From Aurelia coerulea (taxonomy: Eukaryota; Cnidaria; Scyphozoa; Semaeostomeae; Ulmaridae), in NCBI GenBank assembly GCA_039566865.1, contig CM076959.1:9035501-9099500 (forward strand): DNA of 64,000 bases. The letters are read 5' to 3'. A program made the translations under genes and the position numbers. This document shows, one piece after another, positions 21,546 to 33,686 of this stretch; position 1 is the stretch's first letter, and each line of letters opens with the position of its first letter. Under the pieces are notes generated by a model. That model saw nothing but the letters and a program-made list of their open reading frames with translations, searched no databases and had not been told where the DNA came from.

Positions 21546-22305
21546 TGCAATTCCTTGACTTTTCCTAACATTTAATTGGCCATCAAATTTTGAAAATTTC
21601 ATATTCCATCGTTGTACCACGTGAACTCCAGATGCCCTTATTTGGAGACTGGTCACAAAGAAAATCTTAAAATCCTGGCTAAATTCTTGCAAATAGTGCT
21701 AATAATAAAGTTATATACACCATTCGATTGGTCTTGAAGAGTACTTTCATTTGATATATAGTTCGTTTAAATTTGCTGACATCAGCAACTTTTGATATCC
21801 ATGACGTCATTTATCTTTATGACGTCATATAATGAATGAAATTCGGCAATGTATCTCAAAACGTGCAGAAAACAGTGTCAGACTCCTCATTACTAACTAT
21901 TTTCAATAATTAGAAGTCTGAAAATAGAAAATAATTCACAATAGAAATTTCAATTAGTCTATTCAATTGCTAATTGTTCTTAATTATCAAGAGTTGCAAG
22001 TTAAATTGGAATTTCCTCGCGTGAATATCTTTCTCTGCTCCTAGTTGCTACTTCTGGTTACAATTCTGCCTGTTATCTCATGTTAATCTGGACGAAATTT
22101 GCTTTTTAAGTCAGTAGCTAAATTTTGACAATTTTCTCATTATTTTTGGTTGCCTAGCAACGACCCACGTCATCAATTAAACATATATTGTTGTTTTCGT
22201 AAAGCTAATTGTCCAAATAACAATTGGAATAAGTTTCATTGTGATATCTTTTGTAGTTTTGAAGAAAAAGAGGGGGGCAAAAAAGGCCCCCCCCCCGGTC
22301 AAAAA
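21546..22305. mobile_element. piggyBac-like MITE, copy lacking both TTAA ends
   Basis: Its interior matches the complete copy at 26189-27071 over most of its length, including 'cttgacttttcctaa', 'gagtactttcatttgatata', and paired TGACGTCA palindromes at 21802-21809 and 21820-21827. The right part keeps the GGGGGGC-loop-GCCCCCC hairpin at about 22274. Neither TTAA nor the CCCTA end is present, so both ends are truncated. Confidence 0.75.
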
Positions 22306-22779
22306 TATCAAAATTTCAGCCCTGTCCAAGCACAAAAACCCTATCAAATAAAAAAAATTATTGCTATAAAAATAGATATCTATTTACAAATTTGCTGATC
22401 TTCCAAGGGATCGTGCTTCGGGAAGGATGCTAATTTTCTAGGAATTCTTCCCGCTTCCTTTTGAATATGATAATCGTGGAACTCTTGTTAATTTCTAAAT
22501 TGATTTCAATTCATATCTTTGCACCAGCATAGAAAAAACTGCTTTTGGATTATTCTAGGTTTTGCCTTGGGGTGTCCAGATCTAACTGATTTCTTGTTGG
22601 ATACACGTATCTTTGATAAGAAACAAATAATTTGGGCCAGCACTGACAGTTTCTAGACTTACGACGTGATTCTTTGTATTCGTTCAACATTTTTAATCTG
22701 ATATTCTATTTTCTCTCAATATGAGCGATACCATCCAATTCAATATGAGCGATGCTGAGACTTATGTGATTAGTATAGA

Positions 22780-23115
22780 CAGTTTCTTCAAATTATCATA
22801 TTTTGAGTACTCAGAGTTTCTTACGAGTTTCTTAGAAGTTTCATAACAATCTTCATTTTTACTACCTGTGCCTTCGTGAACATTTCAAAACAAGGTTTTT
22901 TAAGCCTTTCCAACGTTTAGACATTACTCAAGTACCTTAAAAGCAATATAATGTAGGAAACGAGTGAGAGCAAAGTAAAAATATGTGAAGGATTTCCTTT
23001 TTCAAAATTCATAGTTTCTCAACTCATATTTTCCCAGTACTGGAGTTTCTTAATTTTTGGTGATCTGAGAGGTGAGTTTCTTAAGGGCAGTTTCTTATAG
23101 ATAAAATATGTGTAG
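22780..23115. mobile_element. AGTTTCTTA-family element, uninterrupted copy
   Basis: Continuous copy of the sequence split at 15780-17720. It has repeated 'gtttctta' words and is non-coding. End motifs are not clear. Confidence 0.55.
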
Positions 23116-23425
23116 TTAGATAATTGAGATCTGGTAACAAGTCTCCCTCTTCTTAAGTAGTCCAGGCAGAGACCATTCATTATTTTGTCACAGCACTGTC
23201 AAATTTTATCAAGTTTGAGACTGAATGCCAGTTGAAACTCTACCCATCCTTGAATTTAGAGCCTTCATTTAGCGATCGTGCTCTAGTTTTTAGACGCTAT
23301 CTGGAAGATAATCAAGCTTTATGTTTGACAAACTGCCCCATAGCTCATCACTGTATCTCTCAGATGACACGCAGGCAGTGCCTTTTACACCTGATCCAAT
23401 TTTAATTATGGTAGTATGTTCTTAA

Positions 23426-23780
23426 CCCTATTCGTACAGCCCCCCCCCCCATACCAGTTTTTGCTGCGTTACGCTAAAACGACAAGAGATATAACCACCA
23501 GTTTTGGTGACTCTCACTCAAATTTCGTAGGCAATTAAATTCTTAACATTTCATTGCTCTACCTTTGATCATGTGACCACAGTAATACCATAATTGGAGA
23601 GTAGTCAACAAAAATAGCTTAAAATGTCCGTATTTTTCGTGTCGTTTGCTCGATTGATCTCAAACATGCACCATTGGATTGCATTTGATGAGTACTTTCA
23701 TTTGATTTATAAATTTTTTTATATTTGCTGATGTCAGCAAAATTTAATATATACGACGTCATTCACATGGGCCTGCAGGG
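23426..23780. mobile_element. piggyBac-like MITE, left part
   Basis: TTAA (23422-23425) followed by CCCTATTCGTAC and a C-run, then the family interior ('atttgctgatgtcagcaaaa', CGACGTCA). The right half is missing; homology fades at about 23780. Confidence 0.7.
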
Positions 23781-23875
23781 TAAAGTGGGTCTTCGGAGCT
23801 TTTCCTCGAAATATCCTTATGGATGAAAGGTTGGTTTTTTCTTGCTATGTCAACATAAAAAGCTGCATTGTTATA

Positions 23876-24759
23876 CCGGGTGCGCCAAAATGAACTATGC
23901 ACGTTTGGCAGGCCACGATAAATCGTACACAAGAGCGATTTTGAAGATTTATGACTTGATCTTTGGCAGAAGGCCTGAATTAGGTTCTAGGACTTTTTGC
24001 AAATTTTTCTGTTTTCCGTTTTTAGAGCTACAAGCGAGATCCTTAACATTTTTGTTTTCGAAAACACTGAAAACGATCAAAAAGCGTCGATCAGGCTTTC
24101 TAAAGAATCGACATGAATGGACAAAGAGAAAACTTTTTCGTGATGATTTGGGATTTAGAAATCGACTAATTGTAAACTGCTGTACGAGAGTTTGTACTAT
24201 CTTGTGAGAAATGTAATAATATTTTCAAGAATATAAAGAAATTTCTTTTCTTTTTTAATGTCATTGAACTTATGCTTTGCTGCAGGCTGTGTTCCTGTAT
24301 CAAGGGGGGTAAAGGACAAGCGAGGAAGAGTCATGGGGCCAGCAAGCATGGAGTTTTGTTACATTTTTGATTTGTGACGGCTTTTGGGGCGGCACTTTAT
24401 TGCAACTACTACAGAATTTCGCAACAAGCCAATATTTGAAATAACACTCGTGCAGAAGTTTACAATGATCAATTTCCAAATCACCAAATCACGCTGAAAA
24501 CATTTTCTCATTGTCCATTCATGATGAGTCTTTAGAACATTTGATCAACGTTTTTTGATCGTTTTCAGTGTTTTCGAAAACGAAAATTTTAAGAAACTCG
24601 CCTGTAGCTCTAAAAATTGAAAATGGAAAAATTTGCAAAAAATCTTAGAATCTAATTCAGGCTTTCTGCTAAAGATTAAGTGATATATCTTCAAAATCGG
24701 TCCAGTGTACGATTTATCGTGGCCTGCCAAAAGTGCATAGTTTATTTTGGCGCACCCGG
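23876..24759. mobile_element. Foldback MITE with TA TSD (Tc1/mariner-like)
   Basis: It starts CCGGGTGCGCCAAAATGA and ends with its inverse, with TA on both sides (23874-23875 and 24760-24761). The inverted arms run about 330 bp each, around a central spacer of about 230 bp. A TA duplication suggests Tc1/mariner mobilisation. Both arms happen to be open in one frame, giving two mirrored short translations that are not a gene. Confidence 0.85.
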
Positions 24760-24764
24760 TATTA

Positions 24765-25700
24765 AATATTCGTCTTAGATGAATCTCCACTCGTTTTTAT
24801 AAAATAATTTTACTGAACGTCTTAGGGTGTCGGCAGTGGTAATCGGATATGATGGAATTTTCAGTTCAAAATATTTTATCTGTTCTTCGAGGCTCATTTT
24901 ACAAAATCGGGCTTGAAAATGAAAGTCGAGCTCGAGTTTTGTCGCATGCGCTAACCAGTATTCCTTTAACTTTTCGGGTCGAATGCGGCAAGGATTTTAA
25001 AACCGAGAAACTTGCGCGCGGTCTCTTATCAATTAGCCATAAAAGCAACGCGCACTGTTTCTTGGGCTCCATTTTAAAATAAACCACCCAGAAAACTTAA
25101 ACCGCCCCAGACTACAATTAAACTACCCCGAATAAAATTAAACCAAGGGAATTAAACCATCCAGAAAAGATGCATAGCAACAAAATAAACTCTTGGAATC
25201 GAGTTAGATCGTAGCTTTTTGAGGTAAAAACAATTAGAAGAACTATGAGAACTGTCTGCAAATTTCAAGACTGCATTATAAAACTTTCTGTAATACTTTT
25301 TTAAAACTCAATGTGCTATTAGTCTCAATTGAAATGCTAAATTGCAATTTCAAGACACAGGGAATTAATGTAAGCTCATTTCTTACTTGCTGGCTCAACA
25401 GTGTTCTGCACCAGACAAAAACATGTAATTAGGGATCTTCCCATATTATTTGTCTGTTTTAGCGCAAGTATCAGGGCTCTAACCAGCTTTCAATACTAAG
25501 GAGGCCACAGTTTTAAGGAAGCGATTTATAAATCGAGTCCAACTCTCCAAGCTGAAGGGATTCGGAGCACTGTATGGGCAAACAATGGGTTCAAGGTGTA
25601 AACATCTGAAAGTAAAAGCTAAAATCTGTTTCTGTGATTTCATAGCAATATAAACGCTAAAAAGCTACCGTATGTAACATAACATATTCAAATGCGTTAA
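24765..25700. other. No feature recognised
   Basis: No coding region, TIR pair or match to the other families was found. A short tandem-like stretch 'aaaccrcccagaaaacttaaaccgcccc' is at about 25080-25170. Confidence 0.45.
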
Positions 25701-25707
25701 ACTGATA

Positions 25708-26188
25708 ATGTCCTCAAATGTACGGATTTCTAAATGGTCAGGAAAAAGGTATCTGGGGCTTTTCTCTCAATATGTTTCAGTGAATGGTTGCAATTCCAGT
25801 CATTTGAATGTTACCTTTGGTGTACCTCAGGGATCTGTCCTTGGTCCATTTTTGTTCCTAATCTACATCAATGATCTTCCCAACTCATCTTCCAAGTTAT
25901 CCTTCTATCTCTTTGCTGATGACACAAACATTTACTTTGAATCTCACAGTTTGACTAATCTTCAAAAAGTGGTGAACAAAGAGCTCAGACATGTCAAAAA
26001 GTGGCTAGATGCTAACAAACTTGCTTTAAATGTAGATAAAACAAACTTTGTAATTTTTCACTCTCCACAAAATTCGTTGAATGACAGCATCAATATAAAA
26101 ATTGGTAATCAATATGTAAAACAAGCTAAATATGTCAAGTTCCTTGGTCTCCTTTCAGATGAAAATCTAAGCTGGAAATATCGCTTAA
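25708..26188 (+). pseudogene. LINE D, segment 1 (RT core)
   Basis: A 5'-truncated LINE. Motifs: QYVSVNG, FGVPQGSVLGPFLFLIYIND, LFADDTNIYF (catalytic Asp pair), LDANKLALNVDKTNFVIF and KFLGLLSDENLSWKY. The frame is broken by the MITE at 26189-27071. Joining across the MITE with one TTAA continues the same frame into LSKKLSRTCGIFF. Confidence 0.9.
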
Positions 26189-27071
26189 CCCTATTTTAAC
26201 CGGGGGGGGGGCGTTTTTCGCCCCCCCTATCGGATTTTTTTTAATAGCTCCCAAGCGATGCAACCTACAATGCTGAAACTTCTTGACTTTTCCTAAAATT
26301 TAGTTGGCAATCAGAAAATAGAAATTTCAATACCTATTGTTTGACCACGTGACCACCACATGCCCATATTTGGAGAGTGGTCACAAAGAAATTCTTTAAA
26401 ACGGCTCTAATTTCTTCCTTTGTTACTAAATCTCAACAATATATATACCATTCGATTCATCTCGATGAGTACTTTCATTTGATATATAATTTATTCATAT
26501 TTGCTGACATCAGCAGTTTATTATTTCTATGACGTCATCAATCTTTATGACGTCATATTCCTAATGAATGAGTAATTTTTCATACAAAACTGATGGAATT
26601 ACCTCAAATAACGATGAAGGTACTTGATTTCACCAATAATATGCGAAATTAATGGTTTTAAATCATAATTATTGAGCTTACAATTTTGCATTGAATCAAA
26701 TTTTCATTATTTAATTAGTTAATTTATTAGAAACCATAAATATCCGTACGAAACCATATGAAACTACAAATTAATGATATCAAGCTGGTATTTGGATGGT
26801 TTTTTGCCAATTTTATCTAGCTATTTGCTAATAATGGGCCCTTTTCTGCAAATAGCTCGATTTTCTGAAAATTTGCATTGTTTTTGGTTTCCTAGCAACC
26901 AATCACGTGACTATTGATTGATTGATGCTATTTTTAGATTCTCCATTGTTCAATTATGACACAGTGCAAGTTTCATTGTCATAGCTCTTATACTTGCGGA
27001 GAAAAACAGGGGGGGCGAAAAACGCCCCCCCCGGTAGAAAATCACTTATTTTTTACCCGGTTAAAATAGGG
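26189..27071. mobile_element. piggyBac-like MITE (TTAA TSD), complete copy 4
   Basis: An 883 bp reference copy of the family. TTAA lies at 26185-26188 and 27072-27075, with the perfect 15 bp TIR CCCTATTTTAACCGG. The left subterminal hairpin pairs GGGGGGGCG with CGCCCCCCC across a T5 loop; the right has the same stem across an A5 loop. Paired TGACGTCA palindromes are at 26530-26537 and 26548-26555. There is no coding sequence. Confidence 0.95.
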
Positions 27072-27075
27072 TTAA

Positions 27076-27276
27076 GTGAACTTTCCAAGAAACTGTCAAG
27101 AACTTGTGGTATATTCTTCAAAGTAAGGCATCTTCTATCAACCAGTGTTCTAGTCTCTTTATATAACTCTTTATTTTCCTCATTTCTCCAGTATGGAATC
27201 ATTGTCTGGGGTCTCACATATGACATCCACACTAAACCAATATATCTCCTTCAAAAGAAAGTTGTCAGAGCTAACA
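27076..27276 (+). pseudogene. LINE D, segment 2
   Basis: Continues the frame of segment 1: KKLSRTCGIFFKVRHLL, LVSLYNSLFSSFLQYGIIVWG and IYLLQKKVVR. It is interrupted at 27276 by a segment flanked by the 12 bp direct repeat GTTGTCAGAGCT. Confidence 0.9.
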
Positions 27277-29691
27277 CAGTGACATTTCGTTTCACAAACC
27301 GCTGACCACTCAAAATCACCAGTCTCACATCTAGATTTCAAAGCGAGTGAGACAACTGGCCTAGATGGGTCGGGCATCGGCTTTTGCATTCCAGCGTGAG
27401 CTCATCCGTTCGCAGTTAAATCCACTATTTGATTTTGATGGAAGAAAGGTTGGCGAACATTAGGAGACATCAATCGACGAAATTTTCTAATTAAAAAGCA
27501 CTATTCGCAGACTTCTTGTGGCCATGAAAAAATGGCCTAATTCATACGCAGATTCATGTTGATGAAAGAGGATATTTCTCCAAAACTACACCGTGCCACA
27601 TCAAGAACTTTACAGGAGTCCTTGCCAAGGATATCAGAAACATGACCTATCAGGTGGGTTATTCACGGTTTTTTGCGTTGTGACGTTATTCTAGGTTTTT
27701 TAGACACTACTCAAGAACCATGTTACGTAAGTAGCAGAAGGAACCATTTCTTTCATATTTTGTTTGCATTGAAATACTCAAGCTGGAAGTCTGGCATTTG
27801 TTTATGTTGATAAAACTACCTATGGACAATTGATACCCAGAAGCTCATAGTCGTGAGTGGTCGGCAAGGCAGGTAAAATGTTATTTACCAAACTGCAGTC
27901 TAAAATGGTTCTACGGTCGTCATCTGAAATTGCCAATTTTGAGGCGTTTATTTCTCCAAATCGGCACCGTGCCACATCACCAAACTTTGCCAGTGCACTT
28001 GCAATGTCTTCAGTAACAGTATGCCAGTGTCGGTATATGCACTGTTTTTTGCGTTAAACGTCAATATTCATCTTTTTAGGGGAAGGTTTTGTTTACATAG
28101 ACAACGATTTGGGCAAGGAAATGCTTTGTCCCTAACAATCACATACGGGGCAATGGCTACATGTCATGTGTCATAAGAAGCCGATATTTCAGTTCCTGAT
28201 ACATCGTGAACAAGGGGATTTTCGTACTTAATGTCATAAGATTTACTATATAATCCAACTATCTACATCTCTTTAGACAGAATGCAAGAAGTAACGAATC
28301 CTCAAATTAACAGTCAAGAAATTTAACCACATTCCTATTTAATGCAGAAACATGTGCAAATTGTTTGATGTATTGCTGAGGGCAATGTGTCACTTTAGTT
28401 TTAATTCCATTTTATATGAAGGGGGTCAGGAATGCTGGAAAAGGGGCATAGGGTGACTGCCCTTGCTGCCATCTAAGAAATGACCTGAATATGTTATTTT
28501 CTATTGTTTTGTCTTGTCCAACTAACTTTTGCAATCCCTGAATAGGTATTAATGTGAAAAGGGTGACAATTGTTTGCAAAAGGGCATATTCTTTTGCCTT
28601 GCAGATCCATGCACCTTCAATGCATACAACATTTACAGTGATATTTTGCTTGCATATCCTTGACCCATCCAACTTGGCTAGCTTTTATACATAGATGGCA
28701 TAGAGATGTAAAAACAGCACTGGACTGTACAGCAGATGTTAACAGTTGCAATTAAGGGATTTCAGGGCTGTAGGAATGCATCTTGAACTTGGGAGGCACA
28801 GCACATCAAGGGAGTTTTCATCAAGCTAAAGAGACACTTTCTAAAGTGGAAAGGCACTCTTTTGTTTACTGCAAAATCTCAGGAAAGGGTGGCATGTACC
28901 CCCAATGCCTCCTGGTTCCTATATCACTGAGAGATTTGAAAGAAAGAACATTTCATGAACATTTTTAGCATCATTTGCAGAAGTACACAGTATTATTGCA
29001 GGATATCTTTAGCTAGATAACTGTATTTTAATTCTGAGAGGTATTTTCAAGTTGCTTTCACTGAATTTTTCTGTTTTTATTCGTGTGTGTATCTGTGCAG
29101 AATGATGGTTTTATTTTCAATAAAATTCTATTGGTAGAAAAAGATGTTTTGGAATAGGTCAAGGGTCACCAGAAAAAATTTTGACCAACATGAGCAAATT
29201 TGACACATTTCATGATTTTTTGGACAGTAATGCTAGTATCCTCAATAATGTACACCTAAAATTTCACGGGCAAGCAAAATCTGTTGAAAAATTAAAAAAA
29301 AATATTTCAAAACCAGTTTGTGAAGAGTGCATTCTTATTCTCATAAGAAACAAAGGCCCTTCCAAGAAATTAAGAAACTCTTCTAGTAGCAGTGATCAGA
29401 GGCAATGTTGGAAGTTGAGGTACCTTTCAAGTTTTGTTATTCATGGAAAATCATTTTAACAAAATGTGTTAGATCGAATTGGATTAATTGACAGATTTCT
29501 GATTGCAAAACTAATCAACGAATTTCACAATTTTTCTCGAAAAGCATTGAAGGACTTGTGTAATGAGTCTAGTACTGCCTTTACAAGTATGACAATTTGT
29601 CTTTGCTTTGCCTCGATGTATCACGCTTGCAAAAAATAAGATGCCTCTGCTTCAAACCGAGTGTGCGTGCGCATAAAAAACAAAAAAACCC
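27277..29691 (+). mobile_element. Retro-inserted segment with 12 bp TSD, unidentified
   Basis: Bounded by GTTGTCAGAGCT on both sides. At its right end it has an A-rich tail ('cataaaaaacaaaaaaacccc'). This points to LINE-mediated insertion of a plus-strand transcript. I recognise no protein. A block containing 'accgtgccacatca' occurs twice (about 27589 and 27965) with similar sequence around it, as if an ancient duplication. AATAAA at about 29119 is an internal polyadenylation-like signal. Confidence 0.6.
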
Positions 29692-29776
29692 CATGTTGTC
29701 AGAGCTTCAGAGCTATTGCTTTCAAAAGTTTTACATCTCCATCTACTCAAATTTTCACTGATTTAAAAATTCTTAA
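29692..29776 (+). pseudogene. LINE D, segment 3
   Basis: About 85 bp of LINE coding sequence (RAIAFKSFTSPSTQIFTDLK) between two insertions. It joins in frame to segment 4 when the TTAA-flanked element is removed. Confidence 0.85.
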
Positions 29777-30790
29777 CCCTAATCCTACCGGGCTTTTTTT
29801 GATCTAACATAGCCGTGGGGGGGGGGGGTGCTTTCCACCCCCCCCTCTGTAAATAGCTGTAGACTAATGGGAAATCAGTGAAACTTGGCAAGGGCGTAGT
29901 CCTAACTATTCTTAGCCGATTGGTAGTTTTGGGCGTGGCTATCTCATTAGGTGACGTCACTATGACGTCATAATGCCGGAAAATGTCACAATGTATGTTT
30001 TTCCGGCTTATTTGCTCTAAAAACGGAATAAAGGTGATGTGAATGACTTTTTCCTTCTTTATTTGGCGTATTATTCATTTCCAATTCAAATATGATGCAT
30101 AGAGGTGTTTTTAGACTGTTATTTTTGAAGAAAATGACAAAAATTGATGACGTCAAAATAAAAACTGTGTTTTAATGCCAATAATTGCTAATAATGGGCT
30201 CAAAATGCTTTTAAAGTATTACATAACGTAATCCTGTGCATTTTTAACAAAATGTGTTGGAAGAAACTTCAAAATGACTCAAAATGACCCAAAATCGCAG
30301 CCCGAGTGACGTCATCATTTAGGAATGCTGACGTCAGCAAATTCCATTGTTATTGACAACAATAGAAAGCTAATTGTTTGCTGATTCTTTTAAAGTGCAA
30401 TAGTCAACATTTGGAACTAATTCTGAGAGTAAAAATATCAAAATCATTAATTTTTCCAACACCTTGCTCCAAATAAGGTAGTGTCACCTGTCACGTGACA
30501 CCTATTGTTCAAAAATTTAATTGTCAAAATGTAGTTAATAGAAACAAGAGCAGCTTTTGTAATACAACAGCAAAAGTTGCGTTTGATTGACACCTCAATT
30601 CAAAGTGATTAGCGGCTGCAGACAAAGGAAATTCTCTCAACCAATAATTCAAAACAAACAAAGCCGCAAAAGTTTCCCCAAAACTGGTAGGGCAAACTCT
30701 CGCCTTGTGCAAGCGAAAGATGGTTTTTAAGAGAAGTTATGTGCTTATAGCGAAAGAAGAAGGGTAAATCTAAAGTTCTGTCACTTAGAT

Positions 30791-32282
30791 CAGGGGCGGA
30801 TCCAGACTATAGCAACTTATGCGCAAGCATAAGTCAGATTCTCAGAAACTTCAATTCGGTATTGCAAACCTCATTCAGTATATTATTTCCATTGAAAGAT
30901 TTTATTTCGTTTTATTGTTTGCATCCATCATCATTGAATTGTGTGCGTAAGAGCGTATCTCTTTGTGTGCATTTGATTTCATTTATATGTCATCGTCTAT
31001 GACTAAGCTTCCGCCTTCGCGTTGAAATATTTTGTTTTTGCTTCGAATACAAGTCGGTATATTCTACTGGCCAGCATAGTCTTGAAATTATTGCCATTTT
31101 CTTCACTATATTCCAGAGCATAGGTGGGTCCGAAAATTGTCGAAATAATTCCCATACATTTGATCTGCGTAGGTCTGTAAGCCAATGGGCGGTCAGCTCT
31201 GCTTCTGAAAGTTTGGGCGCGAGCATAGGTGGGATTTGAAGTAACGAATGAGAAGCCGAGTTGACTTATGCTCAAGTTAAACTATCCAATAGAATTTCAA
31301 GTTGACCTATGCAATTGTTGTTTAAGAATCCAATAGAAATTCAAGTTGACCTAAGCAATTGTTGTTCAAGTATCCAATAGAAATGAAAGTTGACCTATGC
31401 AATTGTTCTTCAAGTTTCCAATAGAAATTCCAGTTGACTTATGCAATTGTGCTAAGACTACAAAACCAAATAGTGGGCGGTCAAAGTCAAAAGTCAAAGT
31501 TCGAAGAAATGGATGTTCGCAGCAAAGGTTTCCCGTTTCTTCAAAACATACACAGCATCATTGTAAATAAAAACTTAGAAGATAAGGAGAGGAAGGAAGG
31601 ATTGCATTTTATTCGAGAAAACTTGCAAGAGCTGCAAGAGATGGAAACCCACAGCACCACCGCTGCTGATGATAGGCCTTAGGCCATCGTTGTTAGAATC
31701 GGCTGCTGTAATAATACAGTTTCCAGCGACCCAAACGTCCAGGGCCAATGGTTACGACCAGTGAAGTAAGCATAACTTGTTTACTTTTTAATTTACAATT
31801 TTTCAGTAAGCCCCCGCATTTTACGAAGTCATACAAGCTGAGAAAGGTTCGTTATATTGTTGAATCTAGACAAGAACAATAGGGGGGGGGCAGGCTCTGG
31901 TAGGCTATTGGCTATTCGAAATATATTTTATTGAAGTAAAGGGGTGGTTGCATCACTGATAGATTTAGATGTAGAAGTAACAAAATTAATCTTACTGTTC
32001 ATTTTTAAAAGAGCTTGATATATGACCTTCATATTCAACGGGCAAAAAGCCCTAATTTAGTCCATAAATGATATACCACAGGAGATATTGTAAGGGTGTT
32101 TCCCATGGTATAAAGGGCGTTTCCCATGCTTAAAAGGGCGTGGTCCAAAAAATTTTCTGGGGGCTCCGCCCCCAGAACCCCGTGTATCCATCCGCCTGCG
32201 GCGTCTGGATATAGACCTCCCCCCTGTGCGCCTTCGGCGCTGCTTTGAGCATAGGTCAGATTTTCGGCTGGATCCGCTCCTG
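30791..32282. mobile_element. hAT-like element, CAGGGGCGGATCCAG ends
   Basis: It starts CAGGGGCGGATCCAG and ends CTGGATCCGCTCCTG. TAGAT flanks it on both sides (30786-30790 and 32283-32287), a 5 bp duplication confirmed against the uninterrupted right arm of the host element. CAGGGGCGGATCC ends are widespread in animal hAT elements; a 5 bp TSD is shorter than the usual 8. There is no transposase. Confidence 0.85.
31262..31455. repeat. Tandem repeat of about 56 bp, four units
   Basis: The unit contains 'tatccaatagaaattcaag' followed by 'ttgacctatgcaattgttg'. It lies inside the hAT-like element. Confidence 0.8.
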
Positions 32283-32763
32283 TAGATTATATTTATCTGA
32301 TTCAGGAGCGGAGCAGAAGGCATTGTAATTCTCGCGTCTTTAGGGCTTAAAATGAAACGATTACAAAACAGTTCCTAAATCAAATAAACATAATCTAAGC
32401 GACAGAACTTTAGATTTACCCTTCTTCTTTCGCTATAAGCACATAACTTCCCTTAAAAACCATCTTTCGCTTGCATAAGGCGAGACTTTGCCCTACCAGT
32501 TTTGGGGAAACTTTTGCGGCTTAGTTTGTTTTGAATTACTGGTTGAGAGAATTTCCTTTGGTCTGCAGCCGCTAATCGGTTTGAATTGAGGTGTCAATCA
32601 AACGCAACTGTTGCTATTGTATTACAAAATCTGCTCTTGTTGTTAATAGATAATTAGTAATTGTCAGAGAGTTTGAGGGTCATAGCTTTTGTCGTTAAAG
32701 AATGCTCTGCAAAAAGCCGACAGGGGGGTGGAAAACACCCCCCCCAGTTAGGATTAGGGTTAA

Positions 32764-33096
32764 GTTATTTGATTTATTTGATTTAAAGCTGCTTATTTTT
32801 GTGTATGAATCTGTCAATAAGATTTCTCCTTTCTTTTTTCACAATTTTTTTGAAACCTTGGCATCTGTTTATCATCATGATACAAGGCAGGCTTCTAAAG
32901 GTGACATTTTTATGACTCGCAAAAATACCTTGCAATATGGTTTAAGATCTGTTAGATATGCAGTTGCGAAATCCTGGAAGCCTGGAACAGCATTACTGAT
33001 GTCATCAAACAATCTCCTTCACTTTTCATTTTTCGTAGTAAACTCAAATCTTATATATTCTCCACAAAATACCAAGTTTAATTTAAAATGTCTCTG
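32764..33096 (+). pseudogene. LINE D, segment 4 (C-terminus)
   Basis: Completes the LINE: KLFDLFDLKLLIFVYESV, HDTRQASKGDIF, YGLRSVRYAVAKSW and a stop. The 3' UTR extends to about 33330 and ends near 'ggaactttaaaaatgaaaac'. All four segments are collinear on the plus strand. Confidence 0.9.
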
Positions 33097-33686
33097 AAGA
33101 TTTCTACAATCATCAAATGAACTAAAAACGTTAGTACCATAAAATAATAGACTTTTCCTCGATTAGTTTATCTATTGAGAGAGCTCCTCCTTAAGAAATT
33201 CCGAACCTACAAACTTCCTTTAAATTAGTTTAGCTCTTTTTGTATAATTTGATATTATTTGTTGTTGTTAATGTAGTTTTGTACTTGTTGTTTGCTGGAA
33301 TTTGTATGTTGGAACTTTAAAAATGAAAACTATCCTTTCATATCATTTCAAAATTATTACCGACTCCGTCTTATTTGCATGCGTGACTGACCTCCAGCTT
33401 CTACGACCTCCAAACTTGCCATCAAGTGCTGCCTCTCCAATACGTCCAGCTCTGTCAATGGGTGGACCATTCCAGTGAACGAGGGCCTCTTTTCCAACAT
33501 CTTCAATGTCTAATCCACGTCATTTATCAGAGTGGTAGTCGACATAATTTCCCATTCACTCTGCAATACCTTCTGCGTGAGTCTTCACGGAGCAGCGCAG
33601 AAACAAATGCAAGACTTGACTTGTGTGATGCTATCGCTCAACTCAACTCTTCGTCTTTAATGAACCAATGAAGAAACTTCATTGCA

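Larger units (their letters stand above)
30542..32641. mobile_element. Foldback element with 8 bp TSD GTTAATAG
   Basis: GTTAATAG lies at 30534-30541 and 32642-32649. Ends are AAACAAGAGCAG and CTGCTCTTGTT, with inverted arms of about 250 bp (30542-30790 and 32385-32641). The same end sequence and TSD length are found in the large element at 52468-59959, so the two belong to one family. It is opened by the hAT-like element at 30791-32282. Confidence 0.88.
29777..32759. mobile_element. piggyBac-like MITE (TTAA TSD), copy 5, with nested elements
   Basis: TTAA lies at 29773-29776 and 32760-32763, with ends CCCTAATCCTA and TAGGATTAGGG. The subterminal hairpins here pair GGGGTG with CACCCC at both ends. 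TGACGTCA sites are at 29952-29959 and 29963-29970, with more further in. The MITE itself is about 880 bp; the rest is the nested element at 30542-32641. Confidence 0.92.

Noticed and set aside
26200..26230. G-runs as telomeric or G-quadruplex loci
   Set aside because: They are always next to a matching C-run at MITE ends, so the hairpin explanation is simpler.
33426..33671. 81-residue ORF on the plus strand
   Set aside because: No family resemblance, no splice or promoter context, no partner segment.
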